Positions 14,923 to 23,401 of a DNA stretch of 64,000 nucleotides are shown piece after piece. The notes under the pieces were generated by a model. It was not told the origin of the DNA. It made no database searches and saw nothing but the letters and a program-made list of their open reading frames with translations. The stretch's first letter is position 1; every line of letters begins with the position of its first letter. The stretch covers positions 100,712 to 164,711 of the forward strand of contig NZ_JACJVP010000032.1 in NCBI RefSeq assembly GCF_014212125.1, read 5' to 3'. The position numbers and the translations under genes are program-made. Source of the DNA: Cohnella nanjingensis (lineage in GTDB: Bacteria > Bacillota > Bacilli > Paenibacillales > Paenibacillaceae).

Positions 14923-16674
14923 GTGAAGCCGTCCAAAGGCAAGACGAGCGGCTCCTCCCTGCTGCAGAGCCTCGTCGGCCAAGAAGAAACACGACAAACC
15001 GAAAGTTGGGAGCTTGCGTTGTGGGAGCAACATGCGATCAAGTTCTCGGCTGTCTATGCAAATAAAGGCAAGCTGCCCTTTGCCGGCCCCGCCGGATTGC
15101 GCCGGATGCTTGGGGCGCATGACTTGGAGTATTTCGGGAAGGCCTACTTCCCCCACTACTTCAGCCGGCCCGCCCCGGAGTTCCATCGTGAGCTTGACGC
15201 GATCTGGCAAAAAGGCGTGTTGAAGGGCTTGGTCCCGCTCGAACCCGAAACGGTTAAGCGGATCAGCCGCATGAAGGGCGTCAAGCGAGCGATTGCCGCG
15301 CCCCGTGGTCATGCCAAGTCGACATCCTTTACGTTCAAGGATGACATCCATGCCATCCTCTATCAGTACAAGCATTACATCCTGATTCTCTCCGACTCGT
15401 CCGACCAGGCGGAAAGCTTCCTCGAAAACATACGCGAGGAATTCGACGAGAACGAACGGATCAAGGAGGACTTCGGCGATCTACAGGGCAAGGTGTGGCG
15501 GAACGACGTGCTGCTGACTAGTACCGACATCAAGGTCGAGGCGATCGGTTCGGGCAAGAAGGTCCGGGGCCGGAAGCACCGGAACTGGCGGCCGGATCTC
15601 ATCGTCCTGGACGATATCGAGAACGACGAGAACGTCCGGACCAAAGAGCAGCGGAAGAAGCTGTCGAACTGGTTTTTCAAGGCCGTTTCGAAAGCCGGCG
15701 ATGATTATACGGACGTCGTCTACATTGGCACGTTGCTCCACTACGACGCGCTGCTGACGAACCTGCTCAAGAATCCCGGCTATCAGGCCAAGAAATACAA
15801 GGCCGTCATTACTTGGTCGAATCGACAGGACTTGTGGGACGCTTGGGAAGCCATCTACACGGATCTCGACAACGAGAACCGCGAGCAGGACGCTCTCACA
15901 TTTTTTGAGACAAACCGTGAAGCGATGCTGGATGGGACCCAAGTTCTCTGGGAAGACAAGCTGTCGTATTACGACCTGATGGCCATGCGTGTATCGGAAG
16001 GTATTGCCTCGTTCAACTCCGAGGAGCAGAACGACCCGATCAATCCGGAAGACTGCCTCTTTAATGAGGAATGGTTCGATTACTATGACCCGCTGCAGAT
16101 CGACTTTTCGGAGGGGTTCATATTTATCGGCTTCGTCGATCCCTCGCTGGGCAAGACGAAAAAGAGCGACTACAGCTCGATCATAACGCTGGCCGTCCAA
16201 GTGAAGACTGGCTACATGTTTATCTTAGATGCCGATATCCAGCGCCGCCATCCGGACGTGATTATCGAGGACGTGCTCCAGAAGGAGCGCTGGCTGCGTC
16301 TGACCTATGGCCGGGGCTATACCAAGTTTGGCTGCGAGACGACCCAGTTCCAATGGTTCCTGAAGGAGCAGCTCGCGGCTCGTTCCGCCGAGGTGGGCTT
16401 GTACCTTCCGATTGTCGAGGTCAATCCCAAGGCGGACAAGAAGATGCGGATCGCGACACTGCAGCCTGACGTCAAGAACAAATACCTGAAGTTCAACCGG
16501 CAGCACAAGCTGTTGATCGAACAGATGACAAATCATACCGAAAAAGGCGACTCCCACGACGACGGCCCAGACTCGCTGGAAGCCTGCCGAACGCTGGCTA
16601 AGGGCGTCGGCAAGCTGGATAGTAAGTTGCTGGGAGTCTTTAGGGGGGTGAAGATTTGGCCGCGAATTGGCTGA
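14923..16674 (+). CDS. Large terminase subunit, Mu gp28-like
   Basis: GTG 14923 follows GGAGGTGATGG. The 583-aa ATPase-nuclease has a Walker A-like APRGHAKST (about 126-134), Walker B LIVLDDIEND (about 225-234) and a RuvC/RNase H-like nuclease domain (about 400-560, starting at FVDPSLGKTKKSDYSS). It drives headful packaging of phage DNA into proheads. It overlaps the portal gene by 19 bases. Confidence 0.93.
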   Translation: MKPSKGKTSGSSLLQSLVGQEETRQTESWELALWEQHAIKFSAVYANKGKLPFAGPAGLRRMLGAHDLEYFGKAYFPHYFSRPAPEFHRELDAIWQKGVLKGLVPLEPETVKRISRMKGVKRAIAAPRGHAKSTSFTFKDDIHAILYQYKHYILILSDSSDQAESFLENIREEFDENERIKEDFGDLQGKVWRNDVLLTSTDIKVEAIGSGKKVRGRKHRNWRPDLIVLDDIENDENVRTKEQRKKLSNWFFKAVSKAGDDYTDVVYIGTLLHYDALLTNLLKNPGYQAKKYKAVITWSNRQDLWDAWEAIYTDLDNENREQDALTFFETNREAMLDGTQVLWEDKLSYYDLMAMRVSEGIASFNSEEQNDPINPEDCLFNEEWFDYYDPLQIDFSEGFIFIGFVDPSLGKTKKSDYSSIITLAVQVKTGYMFILDADIQRRHPDVIIEDVLQKERWLRLTYGRGYTKFGCETTQFQWFLKEQLAARSAEVGLYLPIVEVNPKADKKMRIATLQPDVKNKYLKFNRQHKLLIEQMTNHTEKGDSHDDGPDSLEACRTLAKGVGKLDSKLLGVFRGVKIWPRIG

Positions 16675-18164
16675 AGACCTTTATCGGTGAAATATCGAAG
16701 CTGCGCACGAACGCCTGGAAGATGATCACCGGTCGGATCGGAGGCAAGTACAATCTTGGGTCCAGCGGCCTGACTGTGGACAATAGCCGGGTGGATTACG
16801 CGAAGGCACGGGCGCTCTATGACAATAGCGAGGATAGCTATAAGTTGTCCGCCGGCTTTTGCAAGCCGCTCATCAATGCGAAAGCCGGCTTCATGGGCGT
16901 TCCTGCCTTCGAATCCGAAGATGAAGACGCCAATGAAGTGCTGAAGGATTTCTTCGGGGAGAATCATTCCAGAATGAATCGGACGCATGGCAAGGCGCTT
17001 TCGGAAGGTGACTGCTTTGTTTGGCTCACGCGGGAAGAGACGGACAACGTCCTCTATCCCGAATCGGGTGCGCGGCTGAAATACACCATCATCCCGAACG
17101 AAGAAGTTATCAGCATTTTGCGAGATCCGCTGACTCGCGAACCGGTCGAGTACGTCCTCCGCTCGACGGTGGAATGGTTGGACGACAGTGGCGAGAAACG
17201 GAAGACGGTCGTCGATCAGCGCATCACTCGACACCGGCGGACGGTCGAACTAAGCGGCGACTTGATTCCAGGCTATGAGAGCTTTCAAGAGATTCAAAAT
17301 CCTTGGGGCTTCATTCCCATTGAGCATTTCCGCAACGAAGCGGCCGAACATCGGATCTATGGCCAGAGCGATCTGGAGCCTATCGAGCCCTTCCTTCGCG
17401 CCTATCATGACGTGATGATGGACTCGCTCCAAGGTAGCAAGCTCCACTCAACGCCTCGGCTGAAGCTGACGCTGAAGGATGTCTCTTCCTTCCTCGCCAA
17501 CAACTTCGGGATCGCGAATCCGCTGGAGTTTGTGCAGAAAGGCGGGACGATCTCGCTGGAAGGCAAGGAGTTCCTCATTTTCACCGAGGGCGAAGACGCT
17601 GCTTTCATTGAAGCTCAGTCGGCCATGGGCAGCGCTGCCGATGCACTGCTCAAGCTGCTGTACTACTGCATCGTCGCAACATCGGAAACACCGGAGTTTG
17701 TCCTGGGCGTGCATACGCCATCGGCCCAGGCGAGCGTCTCCGAGCAAATGCCGGTCTTTGTTCGTGCGGTCAGCCGCAAAAGGGACAGCTTCGCCAGCAA
17801 CTGGAAGCGACTCGCCCGCATGGTGCTCGCCATGACGGCAGCCGCCGAAATGAAGCAGTTCGAAACGTACGCGACCGAGCTGGTATGGGAAGAGATTGAC
17901 CCGCGCGACGAGAAAGAAGCTGCCGATACGCTGAAGGCGCTGACGGAAGCTTTGGACACGGCCGTCCGGGGCGAGATGTTGTCGAAGGACTCGGCCGCCG
18001 AGTTCCTGAAGGCGTACATCCCTACCATGAAGGATTATGATGCGGATGACCAAACGGCCGACACGGAGCTGAGACGAATCATCCAGAACAGAATCGTTTC
18101 GGAGCGACTGGCGGACGGCGCGGCCGGGATTGAATTCCTGAATCGAACAAACGAGGTGGCATAG
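16656..18164 (+). CDS. Portal protein
   Basis: TTG 16656 follows TAGGGGGGTGAAG and overlaps the terminase gene. The 502-aa protein has the layout of SPP1 gp6/DUF935-type portals (N-terminal YKLSAGFCKPLINAKAGFM, central beta wing, long helical C-terminus). Twelve copies would form the DNA channel at the capsid vertex. Position between terminase and head-morphogenesis protein supports the call. Confidence 0.88.
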   Translation: MAANWLKTFIGEISKLRTNAWKMITGRIGGKYNLGSSGLTVDNSRVDYAKARALYDNSEDSYKLSAGFCKPLINAKAGFMGVPAFESEDEDANEVLKDFFGENHSRMNRTHGKALSEGDCFVWLTREETDNVLYPESGARLKYTIIPNEEVISILRDPLTREPVEYVLRSTVEWLDDSGEKRKTVVDQRITRHRRTVELSGDLIPGYESFQEIQNPWGFIPIEHFRNEAAEHRIYGQSDLEPIEPFLRAYHDVMMDSLQGSKLHSTPRLKLTLKDVSSFLANNFGIANPLEFVQKGGTISLEGKEFLIFTEGEDAAFIEAQSAMGSAADALLKLLYYCIVATSETPEFVLGVHTPSAQASVSEQMPVFVRAVSRKRDSFASNWKRLARMVLAMTAAAEMKQFETYATELVWEEIDPRDEKEAADTLKALTEALDTAVRGEMLSKDSAAEFLKAYIPTMKDYDADDQTADTELRRIIQNRIVSERLADGAAGIEFLNRTNEVA

Positions 18165-18476
18165 ATGTTCTCTTTGCGCTACTCTCCGGGATCGTCTGTC
18201 CTGATCGTCTCGGACCAGTACGAATTCGGCTTGCCGCTAGGCGCTGAAGCTCGGGTTATCGAAGTGGACCCATCCGGCTTTACTGCCACCCCTTACCTTG
18301 TCCATGTACCCGCCATCAAACGCAGCTACTGGGTCGCTACCGGGGATCTCCGCACAGCGGAAGAGCAGATGGCGGACGAGGCAGACCTGATCATCCATCA
18401 TGCCCTGCTTGATTTCGCGCTCGCTACGCGCAATCAGATCCTGTTCGATTCGCTCTACCCGGAGCCGGCAAGGTGA
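18165..18476 (+). CDS. Unknown head-region protein, 103 aa
   Basis: It starts at ATG 18165 right after the portal stop. The first 60 residues look like a small beta barrel (SVLIVSDQYEFGLPLGAEAR, then ATPYLVHVPAIKRSYWV), followed by helices. Probably a structural accessory of the portal or head. Not recognised. Confidence 0.65.
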   Translation: MFSLRYSPGSSVLIVSDQYEFGLPLGAEARVIEVDPSGFTATPYLVHVPAIKRSYWVATGDLRTAEEQMADEADLIIHHALLDFALATRNQILFDSLYPEPAR

Positions 18477-18482
18477 GACGAA

Positions 18483-19487
18483 ATGAGTGATGACCTTGAG
18501 GCAATTAAGAAGGCTGCTGGCGAGTATGCCCAACTGGCGATTGCTGCTCGCCGGGAATTTATCATCCTACGCCTGAAGCAAGATACCGAGATCCGGAACG
18601 TGCTGATCCGCGCGGCCAGCTCGCTCTCCAAAACGATGGAAGGCGGCGGGAACGCACCGATCTCCGGCCGCCTGATGACCAAGATCGAGCAGCAACTGAA
18701 GGATCTCGCCAACCAGCTGCAATCGGAATATGCCGATGCCGTGGACGGTCAGATCAAGAAGGCGGTCGAGATCGGTACGCAGACGAGCAAGACGATCACG
18801 CTCAACCTGCTGACAGGCAAAATCAAGACGCCCCTCATCACGAAGCAAGGCATCGATGATGTCTTCGTACGGATCAATGAAGATGCCGTGCGGGCCATGT
18901 GGGAACGCACAAGCCATGGCCTGAAGCTCTCCAAGAGGATCTGGAACATGTCCGAGCAGAACGTCAAGGTGATGACAACCATCGTCCAGGACGCGGTCGC
19001 GACCGGGCAGGATGCCGTCCAGACAGCTCGGATGCTGGAGCAATATGTGAGGCCGGAAGCGAACATCCCGGTCAAGTATATGAAAGGACTCATGGAGCGC
19101 ACCGAAGGCATCCCGGAAGATCTCAGCTACCAGGCGTTACGGGTTGCCCGGACGGAAGCGACGGCAGCCTTCGGTCTGGGCACAATTCGAGCGGCACAGG
19201 CATCGCCCAGTGCCATCGGCATCCAGTTCTGCTTGTCTCCCTCTCATAAGGTGCGAGACATTTGTGACGAGCTGGCCACACACGATGTCGGTCTTGGACT
19301 GGGGGTCTATCCGCTGAGCGATCCGCCACCCTATCCGGCGCACCCGAATACGATGTCCTTCCTGGTCGAAAAGCATCTGGAAGGCGACGCATTTGTGCAG
19401 GATCTGCTCGCCTGGGTGGATGATCCGAACAGCCAGCCGAACCTCGAAAGCTGGTATCAGGACGTTTACAAGCGGACGACCGCCTAG
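18483..19487 (+). CDS. Head morphogenesis protein (Mu F / SPP1 gp7-like)
   Basis: The 334-aa protein has a helical N-terminal two-thirds and a C-terminal phage-minor-head domain with YQALRVARTEATAAFGLGT and a Cys/His/Pro stretch around HKVRDICDELATHDVG. It follows the portal as in Mu gpF and SPP1 gp7, which are internal head proteins that aid prohead assembly and DNA ejection. It is followed by an unusual 148-bp non-coding gap. Confidence 0.85.
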   Translation: MSDDLEAIKKAAGEYAQLAIAARREFIILRLKQDTEIRNVLIRAASSLSKTMEGGGNAPISGRLMTKIEQQLKDLANQLQSEYADAVDGQIKKAVEIGTQTSKTITLNLLTGKIKTPLITKQGIDDVFVRINEDAVRAMWERTSHGLKLSKRIWNMSEQNVKVMTTIVQDAVATGQDAVQTARMLEQYVRPEANIPVKYMKGLMERTEGIPEDLSYQALRVARTEATAAFGLGTIRAAQASPSAIGIQFCLSPSHKVRDICDELATHDVGLGLGVYPLSDPPPYPAHPNTMSFLVEKHLEGDAFVQDLLAWVDDPNSQPNLESWYQDVYKRTTA

Positions 19488-19635
19488 AATCGATTCTGAG
19501 CCGCTACGGGAATTGTCGCCCGATTGTAGGACGAGCGACGTTTACCCGCGTTATCACGCGTTATAACGGCGTTAACGGGCGCAATTTGCCGAACGGTGTC
19601 GCGCACATCGAAATTTAGAGGCACGAGGTGATGAA
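19488..19635. other. Central non-coding island, candidate strong gyrase site
   Basis: This 148-bp gap lies 47% along the prophage, between the F-like and I-like genes. Mu carries its centrally placed strong gyrase site (SGS) between G and I. The gap contains phased repeats CGCGTTATCA (19547), CGCGTTATAA (19557) and CGGCGTTAAC (19567), resembling the left-end array at 2487-2523. An SGS would organise supercoiling so that the two ends synapse. The functional call is inference. Confidence 0.5.
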
Positions 19636-20682
19636 ATGGGCAAAAAAATGACCTGGTCGCGGCTGCCGGGGATGACCAGCTCCACGATCCGGCCGGAAGA
19701 CATTCCGCCGGCACCCGGGGTCGACGTCGAGGCCATCAAAGCCGGTGATGCCGATCCTCTGGAAGTGGTGGTCGAGGTACCGGCCGGCAAGTCGACACGA
19801 GGTTGGAACTACAAGCCAGAAAGTTTGAAGGCAATCGTAGATCACGTGAACCGCGATACGCTTTCCGGATTCCTCGGCCATCAAAAACCGGAGGATGTGT
19901 CGAGTGCATTCGAAGCGCCCGTGACGCACTGGGTCGGGGCTAAGATGGACGGCGCAAACGCCTACTTTCGCGGAGTCATTGACGCAGCTGCGTCGGATCT
20001 CAAACGCTGGATTCGGGCACGCAGGATTAAACAGGTCAGCATCTTCGGCATGCCCAAGTTGGCAACCGTCGCCGGGGAGACCGATGTGGTCGATTACCGA
20101 CCGCTGTCCATCGATTGGACCCCTCTCGACCGGTCCGGTATGCCGACGAGGATCGTTGCCACTGGCGAGATGGACGTATTAGAAGAAGACGAAGACCAAG
20201 GAGGAACCCAAGTGAACTGGAAAGAACTGATCGCGCAGCTGCTCGCCCTTGTATCGGGCGGCACGGTTTCCGTGACCGATATCATGGCCGAACTTGATCC
20301 GGAAGGATCGGCCAAGGCCAAGCAGGACGCGGAGCTGATCGCCAGCATCCGCACCGCGCTCGGGATTGCCGATGATGGCGATGTCCTGGCTGCCGTGACG
20401 GAGGCTGCGAAGGCGCAGGCCGATGCCGGCAAGACCGATCCGAACGCGCTGGTCAACAACGCCGTCAAGAGCAAGGTCGCCGGCGAGATGGCGCAACAGC
20501 TCATCGCCAAAATGTTGCATCCCAAGGAAGATGCGACGCAGGAGCAAATCACCGGCGAGCTGGATGCGTTGCTCGCAACGCCGAACGTCAAGGAAATGAT
20601 CAGCAAACTGCATCTCGACCACACCCTTACGGGCGATGGCGCAGGCGGCACGGCCGCAACCAAACGAACCGCGTCGATCTAA
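19636..20682 (+). CDS. Prohead protease with scaffold domain (Mu I-like)
   Basis: The 348-aa protein follows a GAGGTGATG ribosome site. Residues about 1-180 match the Mu gpI-type prohead protease (DPLEVVVEVPAGKSTRGWNY ... GFLGHQKPED ... VTHWVGAKMDGANAYFRGVI), with a His in GHQ and a Ser in KQVSIFG as candidate catalytic residues. Residues about 190-348 are helical scaffold. An internal ribosome site gives a nested scaffold product from 20212. It processes the scaffold during prohead maturation. Confidence 0.85.
   Translation: MGKKMTWSRLPGMTSSTIRPEDIPPAPGVDVEAIKAGDADPLEVVVEVPAGKSTRGWNYKPESLKAIVDHVNRDTLSGFLGHQKPEDVSSAFEAPVTHWVGAKMDGANAYFRGVIDAAASDLKRWIRARRIKQVSIFGMPKLATVAGETDVVDYRPLSIDWTPLDRSGMPTRIVATGEMDVLEEDEDQGGTQVNWKELIAQLLALVSGGTVSVTDIMAELDPEGSAKAKQDAELIASIRTALGIADDGDVLAAVTEAAKAQADAGKTDPNALVNNAVKSKVAGEMAQQLIAKMLHPKEDATQEQITGELDALLATPNVKEMISKLHLDHTLTGDGAGGTAATKRTASI
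20212..20682 (+). CDS. Nested scaffold protein (Mu Z-like), internal start
   Basis: Inside the protease gene, AAGGAGG (20198-20204) lies seven bases before in-frame GTG 20212 (VNWKELIAQLLAL). The 156-aa product would contain only the helical scaffold domain. Mu expresses scaffold Z from within gene I in exactly this manner, so an independent product is likely. Confidence 0.75.
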   Translation: MNWKELIAQLLALVSGGTVSVTDIMAELDPEGSAKAKQDAELIASIRTALGIADDGDVLAAVTEAAKAQADAGKTDPNALVNNAVKSKVAGEMAQQLIAKMLHPKEDATQEQITGELDALLATPNVKEMISKLHLDHTLTGDGAGGTAATKRTASI

Positions 20683-20706
20683 GACGCCAAGGAGGATCAA
20701 CCAAAG

Positions 20707-21090
20707 ATGAATCCTGTATCTTCAACGAAGTTCGCCGTCGGCATGAACAAGATCAGCGACGGCAAGGCGGTTGACGTGACGGTGCCGCAGAATACCTCGC
20801 TGAAGGCTGGCGACTTCGCCATGCTGGACGGGTTTTTCGGGCTCGTACCGATCAACGTCAAGACGGAGGCCGGCGAGACGGTCGTCATCCCCCTGCAGAT
20901 CGATCAGGTCGAATATGCCACGGATCAGATCACGGTAGCCCAAGCCTTCGCCAAGGGCACCAAGTGCTACTGGGATGCCGCCACGAACAAGCTGACGGAA
21001 ACGGCGTCCACGAATCGCCTGGTCGGTATTGTCACGAATGGCAAGTCCGCCAGCAACGTCATCGACTTCTTGCTCGGTCCGCAAATCTAA
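20707..21090 (+). CDS. Capsid decoration protein (DUF2190)
   Basis: The 127-aa, almost all-beta protein has the DUF2190 pattern (SLKAGDFAMLDGFFGLVPIN, then AFAKGTKCYWDAATNKLT and LVGIVTNG). Such proteins decorate and stabilise capsids and stand immediately before the major capsid gene, as here. Confidence 0.85.
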   Translation: MNPVSSTKFAVGMNKISDGKAVDVTVPQNTSLKAGDFAMLDGFFGLVPINVKTEAGETVVIPLQIDQVEYATDQITVAQAFAKGTKCYWDAATNKLTETASTNRLVGIVTNGKSASNVIDFLLGPQI

Positions 21091-21130
21091 GCATCCGCGT
21101 CTAGCGGATAGCCACGGGAGGAAATCAAGA

Positions 21131-22162
21131 ATGAAAGTAATCACGATGGACGGCCTCCGCGCCGCCCGGCGCACTGGCACGATCCAGCAACCTGTCAGCT
21201 ACAAAATGAACGGAAAATCGCATGCCGTCACGAAGCAAATCGTCAACGGCGAGATGGATGTCCGCTGGTTTGAAAAACCGCTCGGCGAGCTGATGACGTT
21301 CGGCAGCATCGCCGATCAGAAAGCCTTCAGTGAGAAGGTCGTCCTGGACGTCGAACTCGGCCGGGAGCAAGTGCCGTTGCTGTACAAAGAAATCTACGAC
21401 GAGATTAGCGACCCGAACCTGCCCAAATTGCTGGAAGCCAAATGGGCGCTGACTGGAGCTTGCATCTTCGCGGAGCACATCGAAGCCGGCGAGGTCAAGT
21501 TCAGCACGCTTATGGCTGAGCAAGGTCCGATAGCCAAGATCAAGACCTACACCGGCGGTTTCGAATATACGAAGGAAATGTTTGAGTACAATCAGACTTA
21601 CGACGTTGAGACGCTCAACAAAGGCATGGGCGAAGGCTGGAATGCACTGCTCAACCATCTGCACCTCGGCGCGATTATTACCGCCACCTACAAACCGGAG
21701 AACAAGACGGCTGTCGTACCAGGTGAAGCCGGCGACGAGCGCTGGGTGACGTTCTATCGCACTCTTTCGGCTGCCGTGAAGGCTGCCGCGACTGCGAAGC
21801 GACCGGGTACGCTGCTGCTCGCCGCAACGTCGGACCGTCAGGACATCGAACAAGCGTTGAAGGGCTTTACGCATGATGGTACGGTCTACCCGCCGATTCC
21901 AGGTATCACGACCATCGTGTACTATGACGGATACCAGATCACGGTCGGCAAAAAGGAATACAGCTACCCTGGCGTTACGCCGGGCAAAGCGTATCTCATC
22001 CGCCCGAAGCGCGGCTTCAAGGAACTGATCAAGCGCGACTTGGAGATTGAGACCAATCAAGGCGATCTCTCCCGCCTGGTCGAGAGACAGGTTGTCGGCT
22101 ACGGATTCCGCGGCGTGTTCGCGGCAATCGGAGAGAACATTCAAGAGATCTCCTTCTCCTAA
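21131..22162 (+). CDS. Major capsid protein, Mu gpT-like
   Basis: GGGAGG precedes ATG 21131 (343 aa); the longer upstream frame overlaps the decoration gene. The sequence fits the Mu-like major head subunit, with YKEIYDEISDPNLPKLLEAK and a C-terminal KEYSYPGVTPGKAYLIRPK region and an HK97-type fold expected. A stable hairpin lies just after the stop codon. Confidence 0.87.
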   Translation: MKVITMDGLRAARRTGTIQQPVSYKMNGKSHAVTKQIVNGEMDVRWFEKPLGELMTFGSIADQKAFSEKVVLDVELGREQVPLLYKEIYDEISDPNLPKLLEAKWALTGACIFAEHIEAGEVKFSTLMAEQGPIAKIKTYTGGFEYTKEMFEYNQTYDVETLNKGMGEGWNALLNHLHLGAIITATYKPENKTAVVPGEAGDERWVTFYRTLSAAVKAAATAKRPGTLLLAATSDRQDIEQALKGFTHDGTVYPPIPGITTIVYYDGYQITVGKKEYSYPGVTPGKAYLIRPKRGFKELIKRDLEIETNQGDLSRLVERQVVGYGFRGVFAAIGENIQEISFS

Positions 22163-22178
22163 TCAATACCTACAAGCA

Positions 22179-22201
22179 AAGGCCGGCAGTTCGCCGGCCT
22201 T
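22179..22201 (+). promoter_or_regulatory. Hairpin downstream of gpT
   Basis: AAGGCCGGC (22179-22187) AGTTC GCCGGCCTT (22193-22201) is a perfect 9-bp stem with no T tract, so it is a weak terminator at best. A structured-RNA motif named for its place downstream of Mu-like gpT genes has been reported (Mu-gpT-DE); whether this matches its consensus needs a covariance-model search. Confidence 0.6.
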
Positions 22202-22221
22202 CGTGCTGATTGGAGGGCAAT

Positions 22222-22581
22222 ATGATCGCAACCCCTGAATCCATTGTGGAGCTGCGAGAGCTGTTGGACGAAGAGATCCCGGATGGCGGCAGCGAAAAGG
22301 ATACGGCGTTCACCGATGCCCGGCTAGTCTCCTTGCTTACGGCGGCCAGCAATTTACATGCAGCTGCTGCAGAGGGATGGCGCAGGAAAGCGGCGAAGCT
22401 GCAGAAACGACTCGGCGAGATGGCGTCCTATTCGGTCGGCGATGAAAAGTACCAGTATACGTCGCTCTCGTCTGCGCTTGAAGCAGCGCTGAAGATGGCC
22501 GACACGTTCGACGAAACGGCTGGGAAGTCCTCGTCGACCGGCAGTCTCATGATGCGGTTGACGCCGCCGAATATCCTATGA
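22222..22581 (+). CDS. Head-tail connector-like protein
   Basis: ATG 22222 follows GGAGGG, giving 119 aa. The all-helical product (ESIVELRELLDEEIPDGGSE ... LLTAASNLHAAAAEGWRRKA) resembles head-completion adaptors (gp6/gp15 type) that sit between portal and tail. Assigned by fold pattern and position; overlaps the next gene by ATGA. Confidence 0.7.
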   Translation: MIATPESIVELRELLDEEIPDGGSEKDTAFTDARLVSLLTAASNLHAAAAEGWRRKAAKLQKRLGEMASYSVGDEKYQYTSLSSALEAALKMADTFDETAGKSSSTGSLMMRLTPPNIL

Positions 22582-22970
22582 TCCCTACGATTACGCCCGC
22601 GATGCGTGAGCGGCACGTCCGCTGGAACATTGCCCAGAACCCGGTGGAGATCCTGCTCGAACGCACGAGCAAGGTCCGCGCCGGTGGCGGGTACCGTGAC
22701 GAAAAGTCGAGCCATGGCCCCTTTACCGTTCGCATCTACATGGCTAGCTCCGCAGGAGCCAACGAAAAATCGTCCACAGTCGGAACCAAAAACGTGAGCG
22801 CCACATTTTCGCTATTGGCCGATGCGTCTGCGGACATCCGGGCCGGGACTGATGTGACGGACCGGTTCGAAGCAGCCGGGGTCGGAAGTTTTGAAGTCTC
22901 GGACGTTGTGCCGATCATGTTGCAGGGCGAGATATGCGGTTATCAAGTCAAGCTGGAGAAGGTGACCTGA
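22578..22970 (+). CDS. Head closure/stopper-like protein
   Basis: The 130-aa beta-rich protein (NPVEILLERTSKVRAGGGYR ... DRFEAAGVGSFEVSDVVPIM) follows the adaptor gene, where head-closure proteins that retain DNA in the filled head are found. Coupled by ATGA overlaps on both sides. The family call rests on position. Confidence 0.6.
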   Translation: MIPTITPAMRERHVRWNIAQNPVEILLERTSKVRAGGGYRDEKSSHGPFTVRIYMASSAGANEKSSTVGTKNVSATFSLLADASADIRAGTDVTDRFEAAGVGSFEVSDVVPIMLQGEICGYQVKLEKVT

Positions 22971-23401
22971 TGGGCTTGGCGGATCAATTCCAGCAGAAGA
23001 TTGAACGCCGGCAAGCGGCTACGTTGGCCCTCGGACAACATTGGGCAAAGCGCATGGAGTCAGAGGCCAAGCAAAAGGCGAGCTGGCGGGATCGCACCGG
23101 CCACGCCAGGCAGGGCATTCATGGTGGCGTGGAAAAGCGCCGCGACGTCATCGTCTTATATCTGGCACATAGCATGCGCTACGGCCAATGGTTGGAGACA
23201 GGCAGCGCACCGCATGTCATCCGAGCCAAGACCAAGCGAGGGCTGTTCTGGGGCGCGACCCGCGCGAACGGAAAACCGCTGATCGTGAAGAAAGTCAACC
23301 ATCCGGGAACGAAGGCCCGCCCCATCATCCGACCTACCATGGAAAGGAACCTGAAGGGACTGCGGGCCGATCTGCGCAAGATTTGGAGCGATGGTAAATG
23401 A
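22970..23401 (+). CDS. HK97 gp10-like neck protein
   Basis: ATG 22970 overlaps the preceding stop (TGATG). The 143-aa basic protein contains WRDRTGHARQGIHGGVEK and an MRYGQWLETGSAPHVIRAK motif typical of HK97-gp10/tail-completion proteins, ending in a helical LKGLRADLRKIW. It probably joins tail to head. Confidence 0.75.
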   Translation: MGLADQFQQKIERRQAATLALGQHWAKRMESEAKQKASWRDRTGHARQGIHGGVEKRRDVIVLYLAHSMRYGQWLETGSAPHVIRAKTKRGLFWGATRANGKPLIVKKVNHPGTKARPIIRPTMERNLKGLRADLRKIWSDGK

